Shown in pieces: positions 26,455 to 32,177 of a stretch of 32,177 bases of DNA. The notes below the pieces were generated by a model that ran no database searches, was not told the DNA's origin, and saw only the letters and a list, made by a program, of their open reading frames with translations. Made by a program: the position numbers and the translations under genes. Numbering within the stretch: the stretch's first letter is position 1; every line of letters starts with the position of its first letter. Origin of the DNA: Gammaproteobacteria bacterium (GTDB lineage Bacteria > Pseudomonadota > Gammaproteobacteria > Steroidobacterales > Steroidobacteraceae); the NCBI GenBank assembly GCA_025355165.1, contig JANYAD010000111.1, positions 1 through 32,177 on the forward strand. Direction: 5' to 3'.

Positions 26455-27018
26455 TCAATGCAGCCGCTGTTGCGCCGGATACACTTGCCTGCGAACAGGG
26501 AGGAGTTCTTCGAAGACCACTTGGGCGGCCACTCGAATGAACTCGACCAATTCAGCGTAAGCCTGCTCGTTGGACTCGTCGCCTTCCGCGTCATCGCCGG
26601 TGGCGCGTGAGATTTCAGTGAAATCGCGGACGATTTCGCCCACGTCGCCGCTCAACGCTTCAAGATCCGAGATGTTTCCGGCGCCCAATCCATAGAGAAA
26701 ACCGGTGCACCATAACGCAAGCGCGTTGGCGCGGCCGTTCAGAGGTTGCTCGTCGTCCGGCAACAGGGGCTCGAACTCCATGCCTTGCTCGCCGAAGCAT
26801 CGGGCGGTCGCGGTAAACACCCGTTCGATCATAGCGGCAGACTGGTCGGAAATGGCCGCTCCATCCGGTAGGATTTCGTTAACCCAATCCTGCATTTTAT
26901 AGGGCGACACGGAACATAAGGCGCCGCATAGGGAACCGTGCGCCTCTGCGGCGTCCGCTAAGCCGCCGGCGCCGGCCAACGCATCTTCAAAATCCTTGAA
27001 TCGAATATCCGACATCAT
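26455..27018 (-). CDS. ygfB: UPF0149 family protein YgfB
   Basis: The 187-residue acidic, mostly helical protein has the UPF0149/YecA-type core: EAHGSLCGALC near the start, then NALALWCTGFLYGLG and VGEIVRDFTEIS, and an acidic GDDAEGDESNEQAYAELVEF stretch. YgfB is conserved next to pepP-ubiH in gammaproteobacteria. In Pseudomonas aeruginosa it has been linked to beta-lactam tolerance through control of the AmpDh3 amidase gene; transfer of that role here is inference. Two ATG codons are adjacent (27018 and 27015). TATTAT lies about 10 bases upstream as a possible -10 element. It is divergent from zapB. Confidence 0.92.
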   Translation of the reverse strand: MMSDIRFKDFEDALAGAGGLADAAEAHGSLCGALCSVSPYKMQDWVNEILPDGAAISDQSAAMIERVFTATARCFGEQGMEFEPLLPDDEQPLNGRANALALWCTGFLYGLGAGNISDLEALSGDVGEIVRDFTEISRATGDDAEGDESNEQAYAELVEFIRVAAQVVFEELLPVRRQVYPAQQRLH

Positions 27019-27059
27019 GATTAGCGCAATAATACCGCAGTACGGGCATAAGCCGCCCT

Positions 27060-27088
27060 TTGCATTGCGCTTGGGGGCGCTCTATATT
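27060..27088 (+). promoter_or_regulatory. Candidate promoter of the zapB-zapA-6S-fau unit
   Basis: TTGCAT (27060-27065), a 17-base spacer and TATATT (27083-27088; five of six). Transcription would begin near 27095, only about two bases before the ATG at 27097, so this mRNA may be almost leaderless. Confidence 0.5.
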
Positions 27089-27096
27089 GGCAGCCT

Positions 27097-27327
27097 ATGA
27101 ACGATGCCAATCCGAAGTCGGCAGTGGAACTCGAACTGAAGCGCTTGGAAAAGCGTTTGGAAGACCTCATCGTGACCGTAAGTCACATCAAGGAGGAAAA
27201 TCGGGCATTGCGCCAACGTCAAGACACCTTAACATCCGAGCGCGCAACGTTGCTGCAGAAAAACGAGCAGGTGCGTGCGCGAGTCGAGGCTATGATCGGC
27301 CGCCTGAAGTCGATGGAGCAAGCATGA
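27097..27327 (+). CDS. ZapB-like coiled-coil protein (TIGR02449 family)
   Basis: The 76-residue protein is almost entirely one predicted coiled coil: ELKRLEKRLEDLIVTVSHIKEENRALRQ and onward, with heptad spacing of Leu, Ile and Val. It resembles the small ZapB-like proteins found directly before zapA in gammaproteobacteria. ZapB bridges ZapA and MatP at the division ring, so a division role is inferred from family and position. Its stop overlaps the zapA ATG (ATGA). No Shine-Dalgarno precedes the ATG, consistent with a very short leader. Confidence 0.8.
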   Translation: MNDANPKSAVELELKRLEKRLEDLIVTVSHIKEENRALRQRQDTLTSERATLLQKNEQVRARVEAMIGRLKSMEQA

Positions 27328-27638
27328 GCGACAATCAAGCGCGGGTGAGCGTTCGAATACTCGAAAAGGAGTATCACATAACCTGCCCCATCGAAGAGCG
27401 ATCTGATCTGCTCGACTCTGCCGAATTCCTAAACATGAAAATGCGTGAAATCCGTGACAGTGGAAAAGTGGTCGGGTTGGATCGAATCGCCGTAATTGCG
27501 GCGCTCAACATGGCAAATGAATTAATTCGATTCCGCAATCGTGACACCAATCTCGATTCGGACGTCGGCGGACGCTTGCGTATCCTGCGCGAGCGCGTAG
27601 AGTCGGCCTTGGAGAAGGGTCAACAGCTCGAGCTCTAG
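27324..27638 (+). CDS. zapA: Cell division protein ZapA
   Basis: ZapA cross-links FtsZ filaments in the Z ring. The 104-residue protein has the ZapA plan: an N-terminal beta part (VSVRILEKEYHITCPIEERSDLLDSAEFLN), helix KMREIRDSGKVVGLDRIAVIAALNMANELI and a C-terminal coiled coil (LRILRERVESALEKGQQLEL). The ATG at 27324 overlaps the zapB stop. The frame is open upstream to 27060, but that portion coincides with the zapB-like gene. 6S RNA follows after 37 bases, a conserved arrangement. Confidence 0.95.
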   Translation: MSDNQARVSVRILEKEYHITCPIEERSDLLDSAEFLNMKMREIRDSGKVVGLDRIAVIAALNMANELIRFRNRDTNLDSDVGGRLRILRERVESALEKGQQLEL

Positions 27639-27641
27639 GGC

Positions 27642-27669
27642 TTGAACTTTCACGATCCTCCTCAATGAT
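27642..27669 (+). promoter_or_regulatory. Promoter of the 6S RNA gene
   Basis: TTGAAC (27642-27647; four of six), a 16-base spacer and AATGAT (27664-27669; four of six) place the start at about 27676. That coincides with the first base of the terminal stem of 6S RNA, which supports the call. Confidence 0.5.
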
Positions 27670-27675
27670 TAATTT

Positions 27676-27867
27676 TGGCGCTGCCTGCGGTGTTCGAAGC
27701 GGATCGGGTTACCTCCTGACCCTAATTTTGTAAACCCCAGGGGCCAATGCTTGCTGGTAACATTGTGCAAGTCCGCTCCGAGCGGAAAGCCTTAAGTGCC
27801 GCAGTCGGCCCCACCTGTTGCTCAGGTCGGGAGCAACGGTCCAAAACGGCACATGCGGGTAGCGCCA
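27676..27867 (+). ncRNA. ssrS: 6S RNA, regulator of sigma70 RNA polymerase
   Basis: 6S RNA binds housekeeping RNA polymerase by mimicking an open promoter and accumulates in stationary phase. The 3' end GCGGGTAGCGCC pairs with the 5' end GGCGCTGCCTGC (with two G-U pairs) to close a long rod about 190 bases long. Inside are features of gammaproteobacterial 6S: GTGTTCGAAGCGG near the 5' side, CTCCTGACCC before the bubble, and AGTCCGCTCCGAGCGGAAAGCCTTAAG (given here as its parts CTCCGAGCGG and AAGCCTTAA). Position between zapA and fau is the classical ssrS location. It fills the 241-base gap there; ends are estimates within a few bases. Confidence 0.92.
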
Positions 27868-27879
27868 TCTCCCTCTTAA

Positions 27880-28455
27880 GTGAAAGCGAAGCTTCGTAAA
27901 CTATTGCGCACTCAGCGCCGCTCACTAGGCGAAAGCCGGCATGCGGATCTTTCCACTGCAGCCGCCAAAGCGCTGATGCACCTCCGGTGGCTCAGGGCAG
28001 GCAAACGAGTTGCGCTGTATCTGCCCTTTGATCGCGAGTTGGACACCGCTGCCTTAATCGACGCTGCCCGCCGCCGCGGGGTGCAGCTTTTCGTTGCCGT
28101 CATCATTGATCGTCGCCACTGCCGGCTGCGCTTCTATCCTCTTAGGGGCGAGACTCGCCCTGGGGTATTTGGGATTTCAGTTCCACGCTTGCGCGCAGCC
28201 CCTGTCTTACCGCAATGGCTGGATCTCATCGTCATACCATTGGTAGGAGTCGATAGCGGCGGAAGGCGCTTGGGCATGGGAGGCGGGTACTATGATCGCG
28301 CTCTGGCTTTCCGCCGTCGGCGAACGATTTGGAAGGGCCCGCATTTGGTAGGTCTTGCCTTTGAATGTCAGCGCACCGACGCGGACTTCGCGCAGTCATG
28401 GGACGTAAGATTGGATTCGTTGGCTACCGAATCGGGAGTGGAGCAATTCCTATGA
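27880..28455 (+). CDS. fau: 5-formyltetrahydrofolate cyclo-ligase
   Basis: This enzyme (MTHFS, also ygfA) converts 5-formyl-THF to 5,10-methenyl-THF with ATP, returning folate to the active one-carbon pool. The 191-residue protein begins MKAKLRKLLRTQRRSLGES. It contains VALYLPFDRELDT, RLRFYPLRG, LDLIVIPLVGVDSGGRRLGMGGGYYDRAL (the GMGGGYYDR ATP-binding signature is decisive) and HLVGLAFECQ. The start is GTG, about 13 bases after the 6S RNA end, matching the usual ssrS-fau linkage. Its stop overlaps the next ATG. Confidence 0.94.
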   Translation: MKAKLRKLLRTQRRSLGESRHADLSTAAAKALMHLRWLRAGKRVALYLPFDRELDTAALIDAARRRGVQLFVAVIIDRRHCRLRFYPLRGETRPGVFGISVPRLRAAPVLPQWLDLIVIPLVGVDSGGRRLGMGGGYYDRALAFRRRRTIWKGPHLVGLAFECQRTDADFAQSWDVRLDSLATESGVEQFL

Positions 28456-28916
28456 ATCATTGGCTGTTCAAATCAGAACCCGACAGCTTCAGCATCGATG
28501 ATCTCGGCAAGCTTGCGAAACAAACCGCCACCTGGGATGGCGTGCGCAATTACCAGGCGCGCAACATGCTGCGCGATTCCATAAAGAAGGGCGATTTAGC
28601 CTTTTTCTACCATTCAAGCTGCGCGATGCCTGGTATCGCCGGCATCGTCAGCATCGTCCGAGGAGGCTATCCCGATCCGACTGCCTTCGACCGCAAGCAT
28701 CATTACTTTGATCCGGACTCGCGCCAAGAGGCACCTTCTTGGTTCGCCGTCGATGTGAAGCTGGTGAGCAAGTTCGGTCGCCTCATCACGCTCGATGAAC
28801 TGCGCGCACACGCCGCAAAAAAGCTTCAGGATTTTGTTTTGCTGCGCCGTGGGAACCGCTTATCGGTGATGCCGGTGGCAAAAAAGGATTGGGAGTTCAT
28901 CCTCACCCTTGAGTGA
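28452..28916 (+). CDS. EVE-domain protein (thymocyte nuclear protein 1-like)
   Basis: The 154-residue protein is a single EVE domain, a PUA-related fold proposed to bind modified nucleobases. It has MNHWLFKSEPDSFSIDDL, TWDGVRNYQARNMLRD, GDLAFFYHSSC, GIAGIVSIVRGGYPDPTAFD, WFAVDVKLVSKF and a C-terminal VMPVAKKDWEFIL. The ATG at 28452 overlaps the fau stop (ATGA) and directly precedes the family start NHWLFKSEP. An open extension to 28365 reads from inside fau and is rejected. The ligand is unknown. Confidence 0.94.
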   Translation: MNHWLFKSEPDSFSIDDLGKLAKQTATWDGVRNYQARNMLRDSIKKGDLAFFYHSSCAMPGIAGIVSIVRGGYPDPTAFDRKHHYFDPDSRQEAPSWFAVDVKLVSKFGRLITLDELRAHAAKKLQDFVLLRRGNRLSVMPVAKKDWEFILTLE

Positions 28917-28965
28917 CGCCGCTCACATCGCTAGCACATTGTCGAGCCGTCACGCGAGCTATTGC

Positions 28966-28993
28966 TTGTAAATTAATTATTCGTGTATATACT
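28966..28993 (+). promoter_or_regulatory. Strong promoter of the Lys/Ala micropeptide unit
   Basis: TTGTAA (28966-28971), a 16-base spacer and TATACT (28988-28993; five of six) lie in an A+T-rich patch that stands out from its surroundings. Transcription would start near 29000, 30 bases before the micropeptide ATG. Confidence 0.65.
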
Positions 28994-29029
28994 CGGACCC
29001 CGGACTAACCCGATAACGGAGTTTCTAAC

Positions 29030-29095
29030 ATGGCAGCGAAAGCAAAGAAGGCGAAGAAGAAGGTAGCAAAGAAAAAGGCCGCTAAGAAAAAGTAA
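29030..29095 (+). CDS. 21-residue Lys/Ala-rich micropeptide
   Basis: A 21-codon frame encodes a peptide made of 12 Lys, 7 Ala, one Val and the initiator Met. It is arranged as repeated A-K-K and A-K-K-K units and ends in KKK. GGAG lies 8 bases before the ATG, a good ribosome site. The frame sits between a clear promoter (28966-28993) and a perfect 13-bp terminator (29111-29145), so it has its own transcript of about 145 bases. With a charge near +12 the peptide should bind nucleic acid or acidic surfaces. It resembles the Lys/Ala tails of histone H1-like and AlgP/HU-tail proteins, but stands alone. Coding in all three positions is A/G-rich, unlike neighbours. Function is unknown; a non-coding role for the transcript remains possible. 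Confidence 0.7.
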   Translation: MAAKAKKAKKKVAKKKAAKKK

Positions 29096-29110
29096 GCCTT
29101 CGAAAGTAAT

Positions 29111-29145
29111 CAACTGTGCCCGCGTAAGCGGGCACAGTTGTTTTT
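29111..29145 (+). terminator. Intrinsic terminator of the micropeptide unit
   Basis: CAACTGTGCCCGC (29111-29123) pairs perfectly with GCGGGCACAGTTG (29128-29140) around a GTAA (GNRA) tetraloop, followed by TTTTT. This is a 13-bp textbook intrinsic terminator. The rpiA start is only 18 bases further on. Confidence 0.95.
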
Positions 29146-29163
29146 GAAGGTCGAGAATTCGCC

Positions 29164-29844
29164 GTGCCAACGGACAAGTCACTGGAAAAAAAACGCCGCG
29201 CTGCGCAAGCCGCAGTCCCCTATATCGAAAGCGGCATGCTGCTGGGGATCGGTACCGGCTCAACGGTCAATGAACTCATCGAAGTGCTGAAAGAGCGCAA
29301 AATACAGCTCCGCGGTGCCGTATCGAGCTCCAGTCAGACTTCCGAAAAACTTAAAGCGGCGCGGATACCCGAACTCGATCTGAATACAACCGGCGATCTT
29401 CCTCTGTACATCGACGGCGCCGATGAAGCCGATGCAGACGGCGTCTTGATCAAAGGCGGGGGCGCCGCCCTCACCCGCGAGAAAGTGGTGGCTGCCGCCT
29501 CGAAGCGATTCATTTGCATCATTGATGACTCGAAGTTGGTGCCGGTGCTCGGTCGCTTCCCGCTGCCTGTCGAGGTCATACCGATGGCCCGATCTTATGT
29601 CGCGCGGCAGATCGTGAAGCTCGGCGGGCAGCCGGTTTGGCGCGAAGGAACCGTCACGGACAATGGCAATCCGATATTGGACGTCCATAATCTGAAGATC
29701 ACCGACCCCAAGGCGTTGGAGTCGGCGTTGAATCAAATTGCTGGAGTCGTCACTGTAGGTCTATTCGCCTGGCGCCGCGCCGATATCCTCATCGTAGCGG
29801 GAGATTCCGACGTGAGAGTTCTGGACATCGGCGCCCGCGGCTAG
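29164..29844 (+). CDS. rpiA: Ribose-5-phosphate isomerase A
   Basis: RpiA interconverts ribose-5-phosphate and ribulose-5-phosphate in the pentose phosphate pathway. The 226-residue protein shows [13 protein letters not shown] (phosphate binding), [27 protein letters not shown] (catalytic acid region), [13 protein letters not shown] (catalytic Glu/Lys) and [15 protein letters not shown], all RpiA signatures. The start is GTG at 29164; GGTCGAG upstream is a modest ribosome site. No promoter fits between the preceding terminator and the start, so expression may rely on read-through. The stop TAG overlaps the kup stop on the other strand as CTAG. Confidence 0.96.
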   Translation: MPTDKSLEKKRRAAQAAVPYIESGMLLGIGTGSTVNELIEVLKERKIQLRGAVSSSSQTSEKLKAARIPELDLNTTGDLPLYIDGADEADADGVLIKGGGAALTREKVVAAASKRFICIIDDSKLVPVLGRFPLPVEVIPMARSYVARQIVKLGGQPVWREGTVTDNGNPILDVHNLKITDPKALESALNQIAGVVTVGLFAWRRADILIVAGDSDVRVLDIGARG

Positions 29845-31715
29845 ATTTCCAGTCGGGTACCGATCTCAACGACTCGATTGGGCGGCAATCCATAATAGTC
29901 GGCAATGACCTGCGCCCCCCGAGCCATCTGCATGAATGCCTTGCGGCGCAACGGCGGCAAATCGGAGCGGCGCCCGGGAATCAGTTCTTCGCGGCTCAAA
30001 AAGTACGTCGTCGCCTCAGGTTCGTAAGGAACCCCGTGGCTTTCCGCGTCGCGCAAGATTGCCGTGATGTTTGCCTTCTCCATGAATCCGACCTGAGCCA
30101 CCACCCTAAGGATACCCTCGCAGACCGGAGTGACAGTCAAGCGCTTGGCCGCGGTCACACGCGGCACTTCGCGCGTGACGACGGTCAAAAGGACCACTCG
30201 TTCGTGCATGACGTGATTGAATTTGATGTTGTTGAGCAAGGCGCGCGGTATGCCTGAAGCCTTTGCGTCCATGAAAATGGACGTGCCCGCCACTCGTACC
30301 GGCGGATCCCGCTTCAGGTCCTCGATAAAATCGCGCACCGGTTTTTGTTCGCGCAACAACCGTGCCATGACCGAGGCGCGGCCGCTCTGCCAGGTTTGCA
30401 TCAGCCAGAAAATGATCAATCCGGAAACCAACGGCAGCCAACCTCCGTCCTCCAGCTTGGTCAGATTGGCAAGCAGGAAGGCGATGTCCACGACGAACAG
30501 CAACGATAAGCCCATGCGCAACAGGCGGCTTTCCTTGCCGGTCCGCGATTTGATGAGACTCAAGGTCAGCGGCGTGACGATGGTCATCGCTCCTGAGACC
30601 GCCAGGCCATAGGCACCGGCAAGGGCCGCGGAGCTGCCAAATCCCAAGACGAGGGCAAGCGCAGCCACCATCAGGATCCAATTCATCGTGGGCACGTAGA
30701 TCTGGCCGGCGTGCTCGGCGGAGGAATGCTCAACCCGCAATCGCGGCAATAGCCCGAGACTGACCGCCTGCGTGGTCACCGAGAACACTCCCGAGATCAC
30801 GGCTTGCGATGCTATGACCGATGCGGCGGTCGCAATAACGACCAGCGGCAATACCGCCCATTCGGGCGCCATCAAATAAAATGGGTTGCTGATGGCGGCC
30901 GGATTCTCGATCAACAAAGCGCCCTGTCCGAAATAATTCAGCACCAGTGCCGGCATCACGATGCAAATCCATCCGAGCCGAATCGGAGCCTTGCCGAAGT
31001 GACCCATGTCGGCGTATAGGGCTTCGCCTCCCGTCACCGTTAAAAATACGCCCGCCAATACCGCGAGCGAGCCGATCTGATGTTCGGACAATATTTGCAA
31101 AGCGCGCGACGGATTGAGGGCTAAAAATACGCGCGGCTCGCGCACGATCCAACTAATGCCCATAACGGCTAGGATCAGGAACCATCCCAGCATAATCGGT
31201 CCGAACACCTTTCCGACTGAGCCCGTGCCGTGACGCTGAATGATGAAGAACCCGACCAATACGACAATGGCGATAGGGACAGCGGGAATGTGCGCGGCAG
31301 GTGCTGCCACTTGCAAGCCCTCAACCGCGCTGAGCACCGTAATGGTGGGCGTGATGGCGCCATCCGCAAAGAACAGAGACGCACCCAGGATGCCTAACGC
31401 GGCATACCATTTACGCCGCGGACTCTGACGCGAAGTGTTAATCACCAGCGCAGTCAAGGCCAGCACCCCGCCTTCCCCTTTGTTATCGGCGTTGAGGACC
31501 ACGGTGACGTATTTCAGCAAAATGACCAGAACCAGCGACCAGAAGATCAACGACAACACGCCCAAGATATGTTCTGGCGTCACCGCCATACCGGGTCCGG
31601 TGAAGCACGCGGATGTGGCATACAAGGGACTGGTGCCAATGTCGCCAAACACAACCCCGAGCGCAGCGATCGCCATCGGCCCGAGCCGCTGACTCGAATT
31701 ATGTGTCGCGGACAT
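29841..31715 (-). CDS. kup: Low-affinity potassium transporter Kup
   Basis: Kup imports K+ with protons through the inner membrane. The 624-residue protein (E. coli 622) starts [24 protein letters not shown], the family signature. About 12 membrane segments follow, including [36 protein letters not shown] and [19 protein letters not shown]-terminal cytoplasmic domain begins near residue 440. The ATG at 31715 has GAGGTGA directly before it. It begins just 12 bases after the U tract of the tRNA-Gln terminator, so no separate promoter fits in the gap. Confidence 0.97.
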   Translation of the reverse strand: MSATHNSSQRLGPMAIAALGVVFGDIGTSPLYATSACFTGPGMAVTPEHILGVLSLIFWSLVLVILLKYVTVVLNADNKGEGGVLALTALVINTSRQSPRRKWYAALGILGASLFFADGAITPTITVLSAVEGLQVAAPAAHIPAVPIAIVVLVGFFIIQRHGTGSVGKVFGPIMLGWFLILAVMGISWIVREPRVFLALNPSRALQILSEHQIGSLAVLAGVFLTVTGGEALYADMGHFGKAPIRLGWICIVMPALVLNYFGQGALLIENPAAISNPFYLMAPEWAVLPLVVIATAASVIASQAVISGVFSVTTQAVSLGLLPRLRVEHSSAEHAGQIYVPTMNWILMVAALALVLGFGSSAALAGAYGLAVSGAMTIVTPLTLSLIKSRTGKESRLLRMGLSLLFVVDIAFLLANLTKLEDGGWLPLVSGLIIFWLMQTWQSGRASVMARLLREQKPVRDFIEDLKRDPPVRVAGTSIFMDAKASGIPRALLNNIKFNHVMHERVVLLTVVTREVPRVTAAKRLTVTPVCEGILRVVAQVGFMEKANITAILRDAESHGVPYEPEATTYFLSREELIPGRRSDLPPLRRKAFMQMARGAQVIADYYGLPPNRVVEIGTRLEI

Positions 31716-31727
31716 TCACCTCACCCT

Positions 31728-31757
31728 AAAAGAAAAGGGCCCACGTAAGCGGGCCCT
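31728..31757 (-). terminator. Intrinsic terminator after tRNA-Gln
   Basis: On the minus strand AGGGCCCGC (31757-31749) pairs with GTGGGCCCT (31744-31736) with one G-U pair and a TTAC loop, followed by a T-rich run (TTTCTTTT). It follows the tRNA 3' end by 3 bases and precedes kup by 12. Confidence 0.9.
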
Positions 31758-31760
31758 GTT

Positions 31761-31834
31761 TGGCTGGGGGACTAGGATTCGAACCTAGGTAAACGGTGTC
31801 AGAGACCGTTGTCCTACCACTAGACGATCCCCCA
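31761..31834 (-). tRNA. tRNA-Gln (anticodon CUG), CCA encoded
   Basis: The 74-base gene folds as a cloverleaf. The acceptor stem is TGGGGGA with TCCCCCA, then discriminator G and encoded CCA. The D arm contains AGTGGTAGGA, the anticodon arm is ACGGT-CTCTGAC-ACCGT with CTG at 34-36, and the T arm is CTAGGTTCGAATCCTAG. The U1-A72 pair and G73 are typical of tRNA-Gln. It lies 45 bases after rpsI on the same strand with no clear promoter between, so co-transcription with the ribosomal operon is possible. Confidence 0.97.
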
Positions 31835-31879
31835 AAACCGGTCGCGTGAGCCCTGGAGGCGAAAGCGCTTCTCTCGTGT

Positions 31880-32177
31880 CTAACGCTTCGAGAACTGGGT
31901 GCCGCGGCGAGCCTTGCGACGTCCGACTTTCTTACGTTCGACTTCCCGCGCATCACGAGTGACAAAACCGGCTTTGCGCAGCGGCGATCGGAGAGTTTCA
32001 TCGTAGGCCATCAATGCCCGCGTGATTCCGTGGCGTATCGCGCCGGCTTGACCGGTAATTCCGCCACCTTCCACATGAGCTTCGACATCGAACTTGCCGT
32101 CAAGCTGTACTGCCCCGAAAGGCTGCTGAACGATCATCCGTCCTGTTTCGCGGCCGAAGAATTCATCCAGGGTCCTG
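31880..32177 (-). CDS. rpsI: 30S ribosomal protein S9, 5' end beyond the window
   Basis: The visible 98 codons encode the C-terminal three quarters of uS9. They include [66 protein letters not shown] and the invariant QFSKR tail that reaches the P-site tRNA. The 5' end is cut by the window edge. rplM would be expected further upstream. tRNA-Gln follows on the same strand. Confidence 0.97.
   Translation of the reverse strand, partial: RTLDEFFGRETGRMIVQQPFGAVQLDGKFDVEAHVEGGGITGQAGAIRHGITRALMAYDETLRSPLRKAGFVTRDAREVERKKVGRRKARRGTQFSKR

Noticed and set aside
29000-29145. Classical lysine attenuator model for the micropeptide and terminator
   Set aside because: No sequence complementary to the terminator arms was found upstream to form an antiterminator, and the downstream gene is rpiA. 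Kept only as an alternative.
1-32177. Mobile elements, CRISPR arrays, prophage or defence islands
   Set aside because: No transposase or integrase motifs, spaced repeats or islands of unusual composition were seen; nearly all of the window is occupied by core genes.

Overview
The window is a compact chromosomal core region (about 58% G+C by eye) of a gammaproteobacterium. The best taxonomic evidence is the block ygfB-pepP-ubiH-ubiI, read away from a divergent zapB-zapA-6S RNA-fau-EVE unit. This arrangement is conserved in gammaproteobacteria such as Pseudomonas. I cannot place the genus. I see no insertion sequence, prophage, CRISPR array or obviously transferred segment.

Layout. Positions 1-2663 (minus): rlmI-lgt-thyA, with thyA cut by the window edge. 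2719-4776 (plus): a DUF255 thioredoxin-fold protein. 4769-8349 (minus): a tightly overlapped run of tsaC/sua5, an ornithine-decarboxylase-like gene, mepK, a lipoprotein cytochrome c and a HIT protein. 8456-11896 (minus): a GNAT acetyltransferase and a 953-residue duplicated HtrA-type protease whose second protease domain is dead. 11944-16590 (minus): the glycine cleavage operon gcvT-gcvH-gcvPA-gcvPB behind a tandem glycine riboswitch. 16664-17011 (minus): yciH (SUI1). 17098-19110 (plus): an exported amidohydrolase. 19104-21109 (minus): two multi-spanning membrane proteins. 21162-22732 (plus): ispG and a pterin carbinolamine dehydratase. 22694-27018 (minus): ygfB-pepP-ubiH-ubiI. 27097-28916 (plus): zapB-like, zapA, 6S RNA, fau and an EVE protein. 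28966-29145 (plus): a self-contained unit with promoter, a 21-codon Lys/Ala-rich reading frame and a perfect terminator. 29164-29844 (plus): rpiA. 29841-31715 (minus): kup. 31728-32177 (minus): rpsI (partial), tRNA-Gln(CUG) and a terminator.

How the genes work together. GcvT/H/PA/PB form the glycine cleavage system and feed one-carbon units to tetrahydrofolate. ThyA and Fau (5-formyl-THF cyclo-ligase) act in the same folate pool, and the riboswitch lets glycine control the operon. UbiH and UbiI hydroxylate the ubiquinone ring, and IspG supplies isoprenoid precursors for its tail. Lgt, MepK and the two lipid- or Tat-exported proteins act at the envelope. ZapA and the ZapB-like protein support the FtsZ ring. 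The rest is mainly translation and tRNA/rRNA modification (RlmI, TsaC, YciH, RpsI).

The most unusual features are: the Lys/Ala micropeptide transcript; strong hairpin terminators lying only 12-18 bases before rpiA and kup; overlapping reading frames at all four convergent gene junctions; several genes with a -10-like hexamer 5-8 bases before the start codon, suggesting leaderless mRNAs; and a hairpin covering the ribosome site of the HtrA-like gene.
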